Shown here: in pieces, positions 7,546 through 15,978 of the stretch
How the letters are laid out: every line of letters starts with the position of its first letter
How positions within the stretch are numbered: the stretch's first letter is position 1
Source of the DNA: CAYUJH01 sp964394585
Lineage (GTDB): Bacteria; Bacteroidota; Bacteroidia; Cytophagales; Flammeovirgaceae
Assembly (NCBI GenBank): GCA_964394585.1
Contig: CAYMYI010000091.1
Coordinates: 1 to 18,313 of the forward strand
Direction of reading: 5' to 3'
Length of the DNA: 18,313 nt
Made by a program: the position numbers and the translations under genes
The notes under the pieces: model-generated
Told to the model about the DNA's origin: nothing
The model's input: only the letters and a program-made list of their open reading frames with translations
The model's database searches: none

Positions 7546-9084
7546 TTAATGACGGAAATGGCGGATTCCCGTGAGTACCATTGCCATCTGGTGAGCATTG
7601 CAGTAATCGATAGATTCTTGGTCGCGGATGGAGCCACCCGGCTGAATGACGGCTTTAATGCCCTCGTCGTTGGCAATTTCTACACAATCGGGGAAGGGGA
7701 AAAATGCGTCGGATGCCATCACAGCTTGCGACAAATCGAACCCAAAGTTTTTTGCTTTGTGGATGGCTTGTCGGAGGGCATCTACCCGTGAGGTTTGCCC
7801 GGTACCACTAGCAAAAAGCTGCCCTTCTTTGGCAAGCACAATCGTGTTCGATTTGGTATGCTTTACCAATTTATTGGCAAATAATAACGCCCGTATTTCT
7901 GCCTCGGTGGGTTGGCGTTCCGTAGCCGTTGTTAAATCGGCTTCGGTTTCAGTTTTTAAATCTTTGGTTTGCCCAATCACCCCGTTTAAGAGTGTCCGGT
8001 ACAAAAACGTAGGCATAGCGGTTTCTTTCCGCTTTAAGAGGATGCGTTTCTTTTTGGTCGTCAGCAGGGCTTGAGCATCTTCGCTATACTCCGGGGCAAT
8101 CAATACTTCAAAAAACAGGCTATTCATTTCTTCAGCAGCGGCAAGGTCGATGGTTTGGTTGCATACCAAAACGCCTCCAAAGGCAGAGACTGGATCGGCT
8201 TCTAATGCCATTTGATACGCTGTTTTCACATCGGCAGCTACTGCCATTCCACAGGCATTGTTGTGCTTTAAAATAGCAAATGCCGCACCTTCGGCAGCCG
8301 GGAACTCGTCGATGAGGGCAACGGCAGCATCTACATCAATCAAGTTATTATACGATAATTCTTTCCCACTAAGCTTGTCAAATAGGGCATCCAAATCACC
8401 AAAAAACACCCCTTTTTGATGAGGATTCTCTCCATAGCGAAGAACTTGTGCTTGGGGCTCGCTCGCTTTATATACCAGCGATTGATCGGCTTCGGGGAGT
8501 GTACCATTAAAATATTGGAAAATTGCCGTGTCGTAATGCGAACTTACTTGGAACGCTTCGGCGGCAAACTGCTTGCGGGTTTCCAACGAAGTGCTAGCGC
8601 TATGATCTTTCAACAAAGTTTCCACACGGCTGTATTGCATTCGCGATGAAACGATGAGGACGTCCTCGTGGTTTTTAGCAGACGCGCGAATCAGGGCAAT
8701 CCCTCCAATATCAATTTTTTCAACAATATCGGCGTAGCTTGCACCAGAGGCTACGGTTTCTTCGAACGGGTACAGATCGACCACTACCATATCCAACTCA
8801 GGGATTTCGTACTGAGCCAATTGCTGTTGGTCTTCGGGGAGGCTGCGACGCGAGAGAATGCCTCCGAATACTTTAGGGTGCAAAGTTTTGACTCTTCCGC
8901 CTAGGATAGAGGGGTAAGAGGTGAGCGATTCCACTGCTACCACCGGAATCCCTAACGACTCGATGAACGATTGCGTCCCTCCGGTAGAGTAGAGCGTTAC
9001 TCCATGTTCGTGCAAGGTTTTCACAATCGGTTCTAATCCATCTTTATAAAATACAGAAATAAGGGCAGATTGAATTTTTTTCAT
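7546..9084 (-). CDS. purH: Bifunctional AICAR transformylase / IMP cyclohydrolase
   Basis: A 512-residue enzyme for the last two steps of de novo purine synthesis: formylation of AICAR with 10-formyl-THF and ring closure to IMP. The N-terminal cyclohydrolase (MGS-like) domain (about 1-190) shows STGGT (33-37), RVKTLHP (64-70) and AKNHEDV (136-142). The C-terminal transformylase domain shows RYGENPHQ (216-223), the catalytic KHNNACG (273-279, Lys-His pair) and PVSAFGG (298-304). Length matches the family. The ATG start is preceded by an A/T-rich stretch without a Shine-Dalgarno sequence. It is a single-gene unit here: the next gene downstream begins about 110 bases away beyond a hairpin, and the upstream neighbour is divergent. 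No purine riboswitch-like fold was recognised in the 183-base leader region. Confidence 0.98.
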   Translation of the reverse strand: MKKIQSALISVFYKDGLEPIVKTLHEHGVTLYSTGGTQSFIESLGIPVVAVESLTSYPSILGGRVKTLHPKVFGGILSRRSLPEDQQQLAQYEIPELDMVVVDLYPFEETVASGASYADIVEKIDIGGIALIRASAKNHEDVLIVSSRMQYSRVETLLKDHSASTSLETRKQFAAEAFQVSSHYDTAIFQYFNGTLPEADQSLVYKASEPQAQVLRYGENPHQKGVFFGDLDALFDKLSGKELSYNNLIDVDAAVALIDEFPAAEGAAFAILKHNNACGMAVAADVKTAYQMALEADPVSAFGGVLVCNQTIDLAAAEEMNSLFFEVLIAPEYSEDAQALLTTKKKRILLKRKETAMPTFLYRTLLNGVIGQTKDLKTETEADLTTATERQPTEAEIRALLFANKLVKHTKSNTIVLAKEGQLFASGTGQTSRVDALRQAIHKAKNFGFDLSQAVMASDAFFPFPDCVEIANDEGIKAVIQPGGSIRDQESIDYCNAHQMAMVLTGIRHFRH

Positions 9085-9267
9085 AGTACAAGAACAGTAA
9101 AGTTAAGGGCTTTTCAAAACGCGAAGGTACAAAGCGATTCGATGAAACGCGCTGTTGTGAAAAGGCTCATTTGGGGAGCATCTGTACAAAAAAGGACTTG
9201 CTTTGCCCAATTTCTCGGTGTTATGCCCTAATTTCAAGCAGATATTTCAACGTAATCTTTTATAAAA

Positions 9268-10656
9268 ATGAAATTACTTTTGAGAAGTGTAATCGGTTTG
9301 ATTGCCCTGATTACTATGAGCAACCAGCACCTTGCCGCCCAAAACGATACTGAACAGATTAAGCGTATTTTCGATGAGGCATGGCAAAATGGCGAAAGCT
9401 ATGCTATGCTCGATTACCTCTGCAACCAAATTGGCGGCAGGCTGAGCGGTTCGCCACAAGCGGCGGCGGCTGTGGAGTGGTCGCGGCAAGTCATGGAAGC
9501 CTATGGATTCGATACGGTATTTCTGCAACCGGTGATGGTGCCCCATTGGGTGCGAGGGCAGAAAGAACAAGCCCGCATTATCAATTCCAAAAAACTAGGA
9601 ACTTTTGAGGTAAATGTATGTGCCTTAGGCAACTCGGTAGGAACTGGTGCCGCCGGCGTGGTAGCGCCTATCGTAGAGGTGCAAAGTTTTGAAGAACTTG
9701 AAAAATTGGGAAAAGAAAATATAGAAGGGAAAATCGTTTTCTTTAACCGACCGATGGACCGTACCCTAATAAACACCTTTGCCGCATATGGAGGAGCTGC
9801 CAATCAACGCGGGGCAGGGCCTTCTGAAGCTGCAAAATACGGCGCAGTGGGGGCAGTGGTGCGTTCCCTCACACTAGGCGACGACGACATCCCACATACC
9901 GGAAGTACGCGCTATGCGCTAAACGTCCCACAGATTCCAGCGATTGCTATTAGCACCAACCACGCCGATTTGCTCAGTGGTTTACTGAAAGATGACCCTA
10001 ACCTGCAGTTCTATTTTGAAACCCATTGCCAAATGAAAGAAGATGTGCTCTCGTACAATGTGGTAGGGCAACTCAATGGTACGGAGTTCCCCGATAAGTA
10101 CATCGTAGTGGGGGGGCATCTCGATTCGTGGGATTTGGGCGACGGGGCGCACGACGATGGCGCCGGTTGTGTACAATCCATTGAAGCATTGCGGCTTATG
10201 AAAGTATTGGGCATTCGCCCACGCCATTCGGTTCGAGCGGTTATGTTTATGAACGAAGAGAACGGTTTGCGCGGAGGACGGAAATACGCAGAACTTGCCG
10301 AAAAAAATAAAGAAGAGTACGTAGCAGCGATTGAATCGGATCGAGGAGGGTTTACCCCGCGTGGTTTCAGCATCGATGCCGACTGGAAAACCATACAGCA
10401 TATGCAACAGTGGAGCACACTGTTTGAACCCTACGGGGCAGGAGATTTCGTAGCAGGGGGTAGCGGCGCGGATATCAGCCCGCTCAAGCCGCAAGGCGTT
10501 ACACTCATTGGGTTTGTGCCCGATTCCCAACGGTATTTCAATTATCACCATACAGCTATCGACACCTTCGATAAAGTCGACCGCCGCGAGCTAGAGATGG
10601 GAGCCGCTGCTATGGCAGCCCTCGTGTACCTGATTGACACCTACGGGGTCAAGTAA
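9268..10656 (+). CDS. Exported M28-family zinc peptidase (plasma glutamate carboxypeptidase-like) with PA insert
   Basis: A 462-residue co-catalytic di-zinc peptidase. Residues 1-24 form a signal peptide ending in LAAQ, so it acts in the periplasm or outside. A protease-associated (PA) segment lies at about 110-255. The catalytic domain holds the full M28 metal set: H284 in GGHLDSWD, the bridging D296 in GAHDDGAG, the general base and ligand pair E330-E331 in MNEENG, D358 in ESDRG and H428 in HHTAIDT. The family removes amino acids from peptide ends (aminopeptidase or carboxypeptidase/dipeptidase activity); which one applies here cannot be read from the sequence. It is divergent from purH with 183 bases between. 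The porE gene follows after 154 bases with no strong terminator, so some read-through is possible, but the functions are not obviously linked. There is no lipobox and no recognisable T9SS sorting domain. Confidence 0.93.
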   Translation: MKLLLRSVIGLIALITMSNQHLAAQNDTEQIKRIFDEAWQNGESYAMLDYLCNQIGGRLSGSPQAAAAVEWSRQVMEAYGFDTVFLQPVMVPHWVRGQKEQARIINSKKLGTFEVNVCALGNSVGTGAAGVVAPIVEVQSFEELEKLGKENIEGKIVFFNRPMDRTLINTFAAYGGAANQRGAGPSEAAKYGAVGAVVRSLTLGDDDIPHTGSTRYALNVPQIPAIAISTNHADLLSGLLKDDPNLQFYFETHCQMKEDVLSYNVVGQLNGTEFPDKYIVVGGHLDSWDLGDGAHDDGAGCVQSIEALRLMKVLGIRPRHSVRAVMFMNEENGLRGGRKYAELAEKNKEEYVAAIESDRGGFTPRGFSIDADWKTIQHMQQWSTLFEPYGAGDFVAGGSGADISPLKPQGVTLIGFVPDSQRYFNYHHTAIDTFDKVDRRELEMGAAAMAALVYLIDTYGVK

Positions 10657-10810
10657 ACGGCGCTTTTTTTAGGCTTTAAAAGCAACAAGAACTTGAATAT
10701 CATACAGTACGTTCAAAAATTTTAATACTATTAATCCTGAAGATATACAACGGAATGCCGTTCTTTGAATAACACAAATCCTTTTGGAAACACAATCAGT
10801 CACAACTGCT

Positions 10811-12781
10811 ATGAGAAAACAGCTTGTATTTTACATATCCTTTTTAAGCTTGGTGGGGGTATTGAGCGGATGCGGCTCAGCCTATCAGAAAGCTATTATG
10901 CACTTCCAACAAGGGGAGTACCAATCGGCAATTGAAGATTACGAACAAGTAGTGAACAACGGGGGGTTACCTTCGGACGTTACCAATGGCGACTTGTTTT
11001 ATCAGATTGGCGAGTCGTACCGGCTGTCAAACCGTATTGACCTTGCCCTACCCTACTACCAACAAGCCCTCGATGCCGGCTACTCGCACGATAGCCTCCT
11101 GTACGTAATGGCACAAGCCTACAAAGCCAACAAACAGTATAAAGAAGCTCAACAGTATTTTAAACAATATGCACAAGTAGGAAGTACCCTCGAAGCCAAG
11201 CGAATCGCGCAATCTGAGATAGAAAATTATAGTTTGATTGACTCGCTCAGCCAACCGAACGAGTACATTGCCCTCCAAAATTGCGATTCGTTAAATACAG
11301 AGGCTTCAGAATATTCGCCTGCCTTGTGGAACGATAAGCTGGTGTTTACCAGCTCGCGCGGCGATGGGAAAATCTACGAAGGAACCGGTACGCCTTTCAC
11401 CGATTTATATTTTATGGAAATGAAAGACGGAGCGCGCTGCGAAGGTCAACCCAAAGCATTTACCGAGGCGATTAACCTGCCATACCTACACGAAGCAACG
11501 GCTACGTTTAGTGCCGATGGGAAAACAATGGTATTCGCCCGTTCAAACGCTGGTAAAAAACGTGATGAACGCGTAGAAGTCGATTTATACATGGCTACCT
11601 ACGATGGGACTCGCTGGTCGGAGCCTGTATTGCTCAACATTAGCAAACCAGACACATGGGATTCTAGCCCAGCACTTTCCCCCGATGGCGAAACCTTATA
11701 TTTCGCATCGAACCGCCCAGGCGGAGAGGGCGGAACCGATATTTTCCGAGCAACACGTGGCAGCGATGGACAATACAAGGCAGTAACCCCACTAGGTAAG
11801 CCCATCAATACAGAGGGCAACGAAATGTTTCCTTACCTTACCCCAACCAATCAGTTTTACTTTGCCTCTGATGGACACCCAGGCTTGGGTGGGTTGGACT
11901 TGTTTAAAGTGGAAAACTTAGATAGCGTGGTAGTAGAAAATTTAGGAGCGCCGTTTAATTCTGTAAAAGATGATTTTGGCATAGTCCCTACAAGCGATAC
12001 CACCGGGTATTTCACCTCGAACCGAGGAGGAGAAATGGCAAAAGGGGATGACGACCTGTATTTCTACGAAGATAATTCCCCAACAATAGAAGATGTGAAG
12101 TACCTTTTAGCGGGTACTACCTTCAACCTCACGTACGATGGAGATACCTCTCTGCTGAGTGGAGTAACTGTCAAACTGCAAGATGCTGAAGGAAATGTGC
12201 TCGAACGCCAAACCTCGGATGGCAATGGGCGCTATAAGTTTACAGAAGCTCTCAGCATTGGCGAAGTGTACTACATCAACGGATTAAAAACAGCCCATTT
12301 TCCCGATTCTACAAATTTCGACACAAACGGAAAAGAAGCCACAGCAGATGACATCGCTGCCGGGAAGTTCGAAATCGTATTTGAAACCGAGCTGATGCTC
12401 AAGCAAGACCTGTTTGAAGGTAAACTCGAAGTAGGAGGCGGAGAAGTAGAACTAGAAAACATCCTCTACGATTTGGATAAGGCGAACATTCGCCCCGATG
12501 CAGCAGCAGAACTCGATAAACTTGTGCAGTACATGAAAGACCGCCCCGATATAAACATTGAGCTGGGTTCGCATACCGACGTGCGCGGAAACGATGCCTA
12601 CAATATGCGCCTTTCGCAACGGCGTGCTGAATCGGCAGTGCGATATATTGTGGAGCGAGGGATCGACCCTTCGCGCATTACTGCAAAAGGCTATGGAGAA
12701 ACGCGCTTGCTGATAAAGAATGCTACTACCGAAGAAGAACACCAGCAAAACCGACGCACTACAGTACAAATTGTGCAGTAA
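10811..12781 (+). CDS. porE: PorE-type OmpA lipoprotein of the type IX secretion system (TPR, beta-propeller, CRD, OmpA)
   Basis: A 656-residue outer-membrane lipoprotein. The signal peptide ends in a lipobox LSGC (lipidated C21). Residues 25-135 hold TPR-like repeats (QGEYQSAIEDYEQV, LALPYYQQALDAG, YKEAQQYFKQYA). Residues about 165-420 are a PD40/WD40-like propeller with repeated blades such as SSPALSPDGETLYFASNRPGG. Residues about 435-535 look like a carboxypeptidase-regulatory-like (CRD) sandwich (GVTVKLQDAEGN, SDGNGRYKF). Residues 545-656 are an OmpA C-terminal domain with the peptidoglycan-binding GSHTDVRG, LSQRRAESA and NRRT motifs. This order is that described for PorE of Porphyromonas gingivalis, which ties the T9SS to peptidoglycan. 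I chose the ATG at 10811 because it starts directly before the lipoprotein signal; a TTG 27 bases upstream only adds a polar leader. The domain order is clear, while the T9SS role is inferred from it, since other OmpA/PD40 proteins exist in this phylum. Confidence 0.85.
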   Translation: MRKQLVFYISFLSLVGVLSGCGSAYQKAIMHFQQGEYQSAIEDYEQVVNNGGLPSDVTNGDLFYQIGESYRLSNRIDLALPYYQQALDAGYSHDSLLYVMAQAYKANKQYKEAQQYFKQYAQVGSTLEAKRIAQSEIENYSLIDSLSQPNEYIALQNCDSLNTEASEYSPALWNDKLVFTSSRGDGKIYEGTGTPFTDLYFMEMKDGARCEGQPKAFTEAINLPYLHEATATFSADGKTMVFARSNAGKKRDERVEVDLYMATYDGTRWSEPVLLNISKPDTWDSSPALSPDGETLYFASNRPGGEGGTDIFRATRGSDGQYKAVTPLGKPINTEGNEMFPYLTPTNQFYFASDGHPGLGGLDLFKVENLDSVVVENLGAPFNSVKDDFGIVPTSDTTGYFTSNRGGEMAKGDDDLYFYEDNSPTIEDVKYLLAGTTFNLTYDGDTSLLSGVTVKLQDAEGNVLERQTSDGNGRYKFTEALSIGEVYYINGLKTAHFPDSTNFDTNGKEATADDIAAGKFEIVFETELMLKQDLFEGKLEVGGGEVELENILYDLDKANIRPDAAAELDKLVQYMKDRPDINIELGSHTDVRGNDAYNMRLSQRRAESAVRYIVERGIDPSRITAKGYGETRLLIKNATTEEEHQQNRRTTVQIVQ

Positions 12782-12793
12782 CCGCTAATCCAT

Positions 12794-12833
12794 TGGCAAG
12801 AAGGGTTTACCGTAGCTAACTGACCCTCTGCCA
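12794..12833 (+). terminator. Bulged hairpin after porE, possible terminator
   Basis: TGGCAAGAAGGGT (12794-12806) can pair with ACCCTCTGCCA (12823-12833) with two bulged bases and a 16-base loop. It begins 13 bases past the porE stop. Only a weak T-rich stretch (GATATTT) follows, so it may act as a terminator or as an mRNA 3'-end stabiliser. Confidence 0.45.
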
Positions 12834-12856
12834 GATATTTACTGCAAAATGCCACA

Positions 12857-12906
12857 ATTCGCCCTATCTTCATGAAAAATATAGATTTCATCTAGGTAGG
12901 GCGAAT
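12857..12906. repeat. 21-base imperfect inverted repeat ahead of the sensor kinase gene
   Basis: The arms are 12857-12877 (begins ATTCGCCCTA, ends ATGAAA) and 12886-12906 (begins TTTCAT, ends TAGGGCGAAT). The outer 10 and inner 6 bases are perfect complements, and the 5 bases between them match poorly. The loop is 8 bases (AATATAGA). It has no T-run after it. It sits about 76 bases upstream of the preferred kinase start and could be an operator (two half sites) or a leader hairpin. It overlaps the ATG at 12905, which argues against that codon as the start. Confidence 0.6.
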
Positions 12907-12982
12907 GAATTTTAGAGCAACAATATATCCTAAGGAAGGCTGGAACGTCTCCGCATCATTTCCAACACTGAAACGTTCAACT

Positions 12983-14071
12983 ATGGCTATTCAGAAAAAA
13001 ACATTGTATTGGCTATGCCAAATTGGAGGCTGGTCGGTCTACGGGCTGTACATGATTTTACTGATGCACAGCGACGGCAGGCTTTCCGTTTACAGTGCCC
13101 TCGATTTATCATTCACCGTGTTGTGTCTGCTGTTGCTCTCGCATGTATATCGCTTTTATATCATACGGCAAGGCTGGCTCAAATTGCTTTTTGGCAAATT
13201 GTTGCTGCGAACGCTGCTTTCCTCTTTAATTCTATCTATCGCATTCATTCCCTTTGCGCTGCTCTCGTCGTGGATGTTCAGCCCCGATGATTTCTTGAGC
13301 GTGCTCGACTTCAATGCTCTGCTCTCTTCAGCACTGGCAGGTACCTTTTTGTTCTTTTGTTGGTCGGTGTGTTATTTTTTGTACCACTACGTATCGAACT
13401 ACAATCGCAACCTGAAGTGGGAGGCTATGATTAATGAGTTTGAGCTTAATAAGCTGCGCTCGCAACTGAACCCACACTTCATTTTTAATGCCCTAAACTC
13501 GGTGAAGGTATTGGTAGATGAAGACCCCCGTAAAGCACAAGCTTCTATCGATCAGCTTTCCAATTTATTGCGAAATTCGCTAGTGATGGATCGAAAAAAG
13601 GTGATCACCTTTCGCGAAGAGTTTGAATTGGTGAAAGATTATCTTTCCCTAGAAATGACACGCTTTGAAGAACGCCTTCGGTTTGAGCACGACATCGATC
13701 CGAACTCTTGGCAGCACAAAGTACCTCCGCTCATGTTGCAAACCATTGTGGAAAATGGCATCAAACATGGCATTTCTAAACTGAAAAACGGAGGTGTCAT
13801 TAAAATTACTACGCAAATGAACGGCACCGAGCTGTGCTGCCAGGTGCGCAACAGCGGACAGTACCGAACATCCGATAAACTGCGACGAAATAGCGGCTAT
13901 GGGCTAAAAAGTACTATACAACGCTTAGAGATTTTATACCACGGGGGGGCTTCGTTTCGCATCGTAAACGAAGATTCTAATACAGTTCTCACGCATTTAT
14001 GCATTCCTGCCTGGGATGAAAGCGAACCGATGGTTTCGCTGGGGAGTCCATCATCAGTGGCTAGTCGTTAA
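12983..14071 (+). CDS. LytS/YehU-type membrane sensor histidine kinase
   Basis: A 362-residue integral-membrane kinase of the His_kinase (PF06580) type, which normally signals to a LytTR response regulator. Four hydrophobic segments lie at about 8-28, 38-62, 70-98 and 110-138, followed by a short linker. The phospho-acceptor box is RSQLNPHFIFNALNS (H165). The ATPase part shows the N-box PLMLQTIVENGIKHG (N258) and a G-box NSGYGLKSTIQRL (303-315). There is no extracellular sensor domain beyond the membrane block. The ATG at 12983 gives the typical start MAIQKKTLYWLCQIGGW; an upstream ATG at 12905 would add 26 residues with no counterpart in the family and sits inside an inverted repeat. No response regulator is adjacent, which makes it an orphan here. 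The last 11 bases overlap the end of the convergent pth gene. Confidence 0.92.
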   Translation: MAIQKKTLYWLCQIGGWSVYGLYMILLMHSDGRLSVYSALDLSFTVLCLLLLSHVYRFYIIRQGWLKLLFGKLLLRTLLSSLILSIAFIPFALLSSWMFSPDDFLSVLDFNALLSSALAGTFLFFCWSVCYFLYHYVSNYNRNLKWEAMINEFELNKLRSQLNPHFIFNALNSVKVLVDEDPRKAQASIDQLSNLLRNSLVMDRKKVITFREEFELVKDYLSLEMTRFEERLRFEHDIDPNSWQHKVPPLMLQTIVENGIKHGISKLKNGGVIKITTQMNGTELCCQVRNSGQYRTSDKLRRNSGYGLKSTIQRLEILYHGGASFRIVNEDSNTVLTHLCIPAWDESEPMVSLGSPSSVASR

Positions 14072-14621
14072 ACTGGCTCATGGTGCGGTCAGCACCTATA
14101 GCCGCAAACGATAATATCATTTGCCCTGCTTTTTCAATAAGGGTTGGAAGTTCTATTTGCTCCTCATCAAAAAATTCGCCCAACACATAATCTACCTGTC
14201 TGCCACGTGGGTAATCATCACCGATGCCAAATCGCAGGCGGCAGTATTGGTTGGTTCCCAATTTCTGTTCAATATCTTTTAAGCCGTTATGCCCTGCTGC
14301 CGATCCTTTTTTCCGCATTCGCAGTTTACCAAACGGGATTGCCAAGTCGTCCATAATAACTAACAGGTTTTCAAGAGGGATTTTCTCGGCAGTAAGCCAA
14401 TGCTGTACGGCTTTTCCACTTAAATTCATGTAGGTAGTAGGTTTAATGCAATAGAGTGAGCGCCCTTTGTGTTTCAGCACGGCATAAAAAGCATGTCGCC
14501 CGGAGTCGAACGTTAGGTTGTGTTCTTTAGCAAGGGCATCGAGCACCATAAACCCAATGTTGTGGCGTGTTTGCGCATATTCTACGCCAATATTTCCCAA
14601 GCCCGCAATAAGGTATTTCAT
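14061..14621 (-). CDS. pth: Peptidyl-tRNA hydrolase
   Basis: A 186-residue bacterial Pth. It cleaves the ester bond of peptidyl-tRNAs dropped from ribosomes, freeing the tRNA. Key residues are all present: N10 in GLGN, catalytic H20 in TRHNIGF, N66 in TYMNLSG, D91-D92 in VIMDDL and N112 in AGHNGL. Length is typical. The start is the ATG at 14619-14621, giving MKYLIAGLGN; the frame is open 15 codons further upstream, but the extra residues have no counterpart in the family. It is the last gene of the minus-strand group after gldH and hslV, with 83 bases from the hslV stop. Its 3' end overlaps the sensor kinase gene by 11 bases, so there is no room for a terminator between them. Confidence 0.97.
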   Translation of the reverse strand: MKYLIAGLGNIGVEYAQTRHNIGFMVLDALAKEHNLTFDSGRHAFYAVLKHKGRSLYCIKPTTYMNLSGKAVQHWLTAEKIPLENLLVIMDDLAIPFGKLRMRKKGSAAGHNGLKDIEQKLGTNQYCRLRFGIGDDYPRGRQVDYVLGEFFDEEQIELPTLIEKAGQMILSFAAIGADRTMSQFND

Positions 14622-14704
14622 AAGTACGTGAGGATAAAAATCGAAGGAAGACATGCCCTTTGCCATCGCATAGCCAATAGCAGGTTCATGTCTTCGAGAA
14701 GGGA

Positions 14705-15247
14705 TTAAATAGTTTCAATCACCAAATTATGATTTGTATAAATGCAAATATCGGCAGCAATGTGCAGCGATTCGCGCACCATTTCCTCCGCAGAAAGTTG
14801 TGGGGCATGTTTTAGCATAGCAAGTGCCGCTGCTTGTGCATACATACTCCCCGAGCCAATGGCGGCAATTTGATGGTCGGGCTCAATAACATCTCCTGTT
14901 CCGGAAATAATAAGCACTTCTTCTTGGTTTGCCACAATCATCATGGCTTCTAGGCGGCGTAGGTAGCGGTCGGTGCGCCAATCTTTGGCAAGCTCGATTG
15001 CAGCACGTTTCATGTTACCGCCATAGGCACCTAGCTTTTCATCAAAGCGTTCCATCAGGGTAAAGGCATCGGCGGTAGAGCCGGCAAATCCTATCACGAT
15101 TTTTCCATCTTGCAGCTTGCGTACTTTGCGCACATTACTTTTAGCGACTGTATTGCCGAAAGTAGCCTGCCCATCGGCACCAATAGCAACCTGCCCGTCT
15201 TTCACCACGGCTACTACCGTAGTCGATTTAAATTTAACTTTGCTCAT
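14705..15247 (-). CDS. hslV: HslV (ClpQ) peptidase subunit of the HslUV ATP-dependent protease
   Basis: A 180-residue N-terminal-nucleophile peptidase that forms the double hexamer of the HslUV protease. The expected mature nucleophile is T9, in the TTVVAVV motif. In mature numbering, Asp17 (D25 in GADG) and Lys33 (K41 in NVRKVRKL) are conserved. It carries an 8-residue propeptide (MSKVKFKS), longer than the single Met of the E. coli protein. GNTV.KSNVRKVR and GFAGSTADAFTLMERF are family signatures. HslV needs the unfoldase HslU, which is not in this window, so the usual hslVU pair is split here. It follows gldH by only 17 bases, which suggests co-transcription with a gliding lipoprotein gene. 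Confidence 0.97.
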   Translation of the reverse strand: MSKVKFKSTTVVAVVKDGQVAIGADGQATFGNTVAKSNVRKVRKLQDGKIVIGFAGSTADAFTLMERFDEKLGAYGGNMKRAAIELAKDWRTDRYLRRLEAMMIVANQEEVLIISGTGDVIEPDHQIAAIGSGSMYAQAAALAMLKHAPQLSAEEMVRESLHIAADICIYTNHNLVIETI

Positions 15248-15264
15248 ACGTTTTTCTGACTCAA

Positions 15265-15753
15265 TTAGTTTTCGGTTGAATTGCCTTCAATTTTGTCAAT
15301 AATTAAACCTACCTCCATAAATCCTGACAAATCGTCCTCTTCCATCTGGTGCGAAAGTACAAAGGTATGCATACCAGCTTCAAGCACGGTGTTTTCTTCA
15401 AGCAGGCAAGGCGTATCACAATAATCGCCCATAGCCTCTCCTATCAGCGTGCCATCTGCTTGCCGAATTTGTAAAAGATAAGTAGCCGTTTCTTCCGTAC
15501 CCGAAGGCAAGGTATGTTTTAGTTGCACGGTAAGCTGACCGTACTTTATAGACGACAAATGCCGCAGTTCGAGCATCAATTTGGCGGGAGTGTTTTCAGC
15601 AACGTCTACCGAATAGGTAAACGGTTCTGTTTTTTTCCACGTCATCCCTGTAGGAGCTTCAAACGATTTATACAAGCGGTTTTGGTTACAACTCAATAGG
15701 GTACTCAATGCTGCTAGACATAGGATTACCCCAACTTTCCGAATGGTTTTCAT
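15265..15753 (-). CDS. gldH: GldH-like gliding-motility lipoprotein
   Basis: A 162-residue lipoprotein: signal peptide MKTIRKVGVILCLAALSTLL followed by the lipobox cysteine C22 (LLSC). The rest is soluble and beta-rich, with the pattern I associate with GldH: a YKSFEAP start, a WKKTEPFTYSVDV strand, and near the end GFMEVGLIIDKI. Length agrees with GldH of Flavobacterium (about 160 residues). In gliding Bacteroidota GldH is an envelope lipoprotein needed for gliding; its molecular role is unclear. It heads the minus-strand group with hslV 17 bases downstream. Family assignment is from recall of short motifs and size and is less certain than for its neighbours; a generic lipoprotein is the alternative. 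The other T9SS-type gene nearby, porE, supports the context. Confidence 0.72.
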   Translation of the reverse strand: MKTIRKVGVILCLAALSTLLSCNQNRLYKSFEAPTGMTWKKTEPFTYSVDVAENTPAKLMLELRHLSSIKYGQLTVQLKHTLPSGTEETATYLLQIRQADGTLIGEAMGDYCDTPCLLEENTVLEAGMHTFVLSHQMEEDDLSGFMEVGLIIDKIEGNSTEN

Positions 15754-15978
15754 AGGTTTTTTAAAGGTTTTATTGAAAAGAAAATTCTTTTCTACAATAT
15801 AAACAGTATTCCTTTAAGAGGTGGGGAATTGCCGATGTACAGCCGACGCACCTCGGACAAATTTCTATTGTCGAATGTCTGCTGTTGCCAAGTAATCACG
15901 GTTTGGTTTTCTGGGAAGGGAGTTTACATTTTGTCGTCATAATCGCGTATACATTGTTGGAACACATTATTACTTCTA

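Noticed and set aside
9098..9105. TAACTTTA on the minus strand as a Bacteroidota -7 box for purH
   Set aside because: It differs from TAnnTTTG at the last base, the nearest upstream TTTG is 24 bases away (too far), and the implied leader would be only a few bases long.
9105..9174. Partial inverted match (GGGCTTTTCAAAACGCG against CGCGCTGTTGTGAAAAGGCTC) between purH and the peptidase gene
   Set aside because: The arms match only in short blocks with shifted spacing, so it is not a convincing palindrome or operator.
9982..10551. Minus-strand open frame of about 190 codons inside the M28 peptidase gene
   Set aside because: It is fully antisense to a gene with an intact zinc-ligand set, and its translation has no recognisable features.
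12905..12982. Earlier ATG for the sensor kinase
   Set aside because: It lies inside the inverted repeat arm and adds 26 residues unlike the usual family start; the ATG at 12983 gives the typical N-terminus.
14622..14666. Extended N-terminus of Pth from an upstream in-frame start
   Set aside because: The extra 15 residues have no counterpart in the Pth family, whose proteins begin at MKYLI-like sequences.
15754..15978. Possible small gene or gene remnant between gldH and the NAD-kinase-like gene
   Set aside because: All frames are short and broken by stops. A GAGGTG/CACCTC hairpin with a 26-base loop (about 15819-15854) is present but lacks a T-run, so it was not called.
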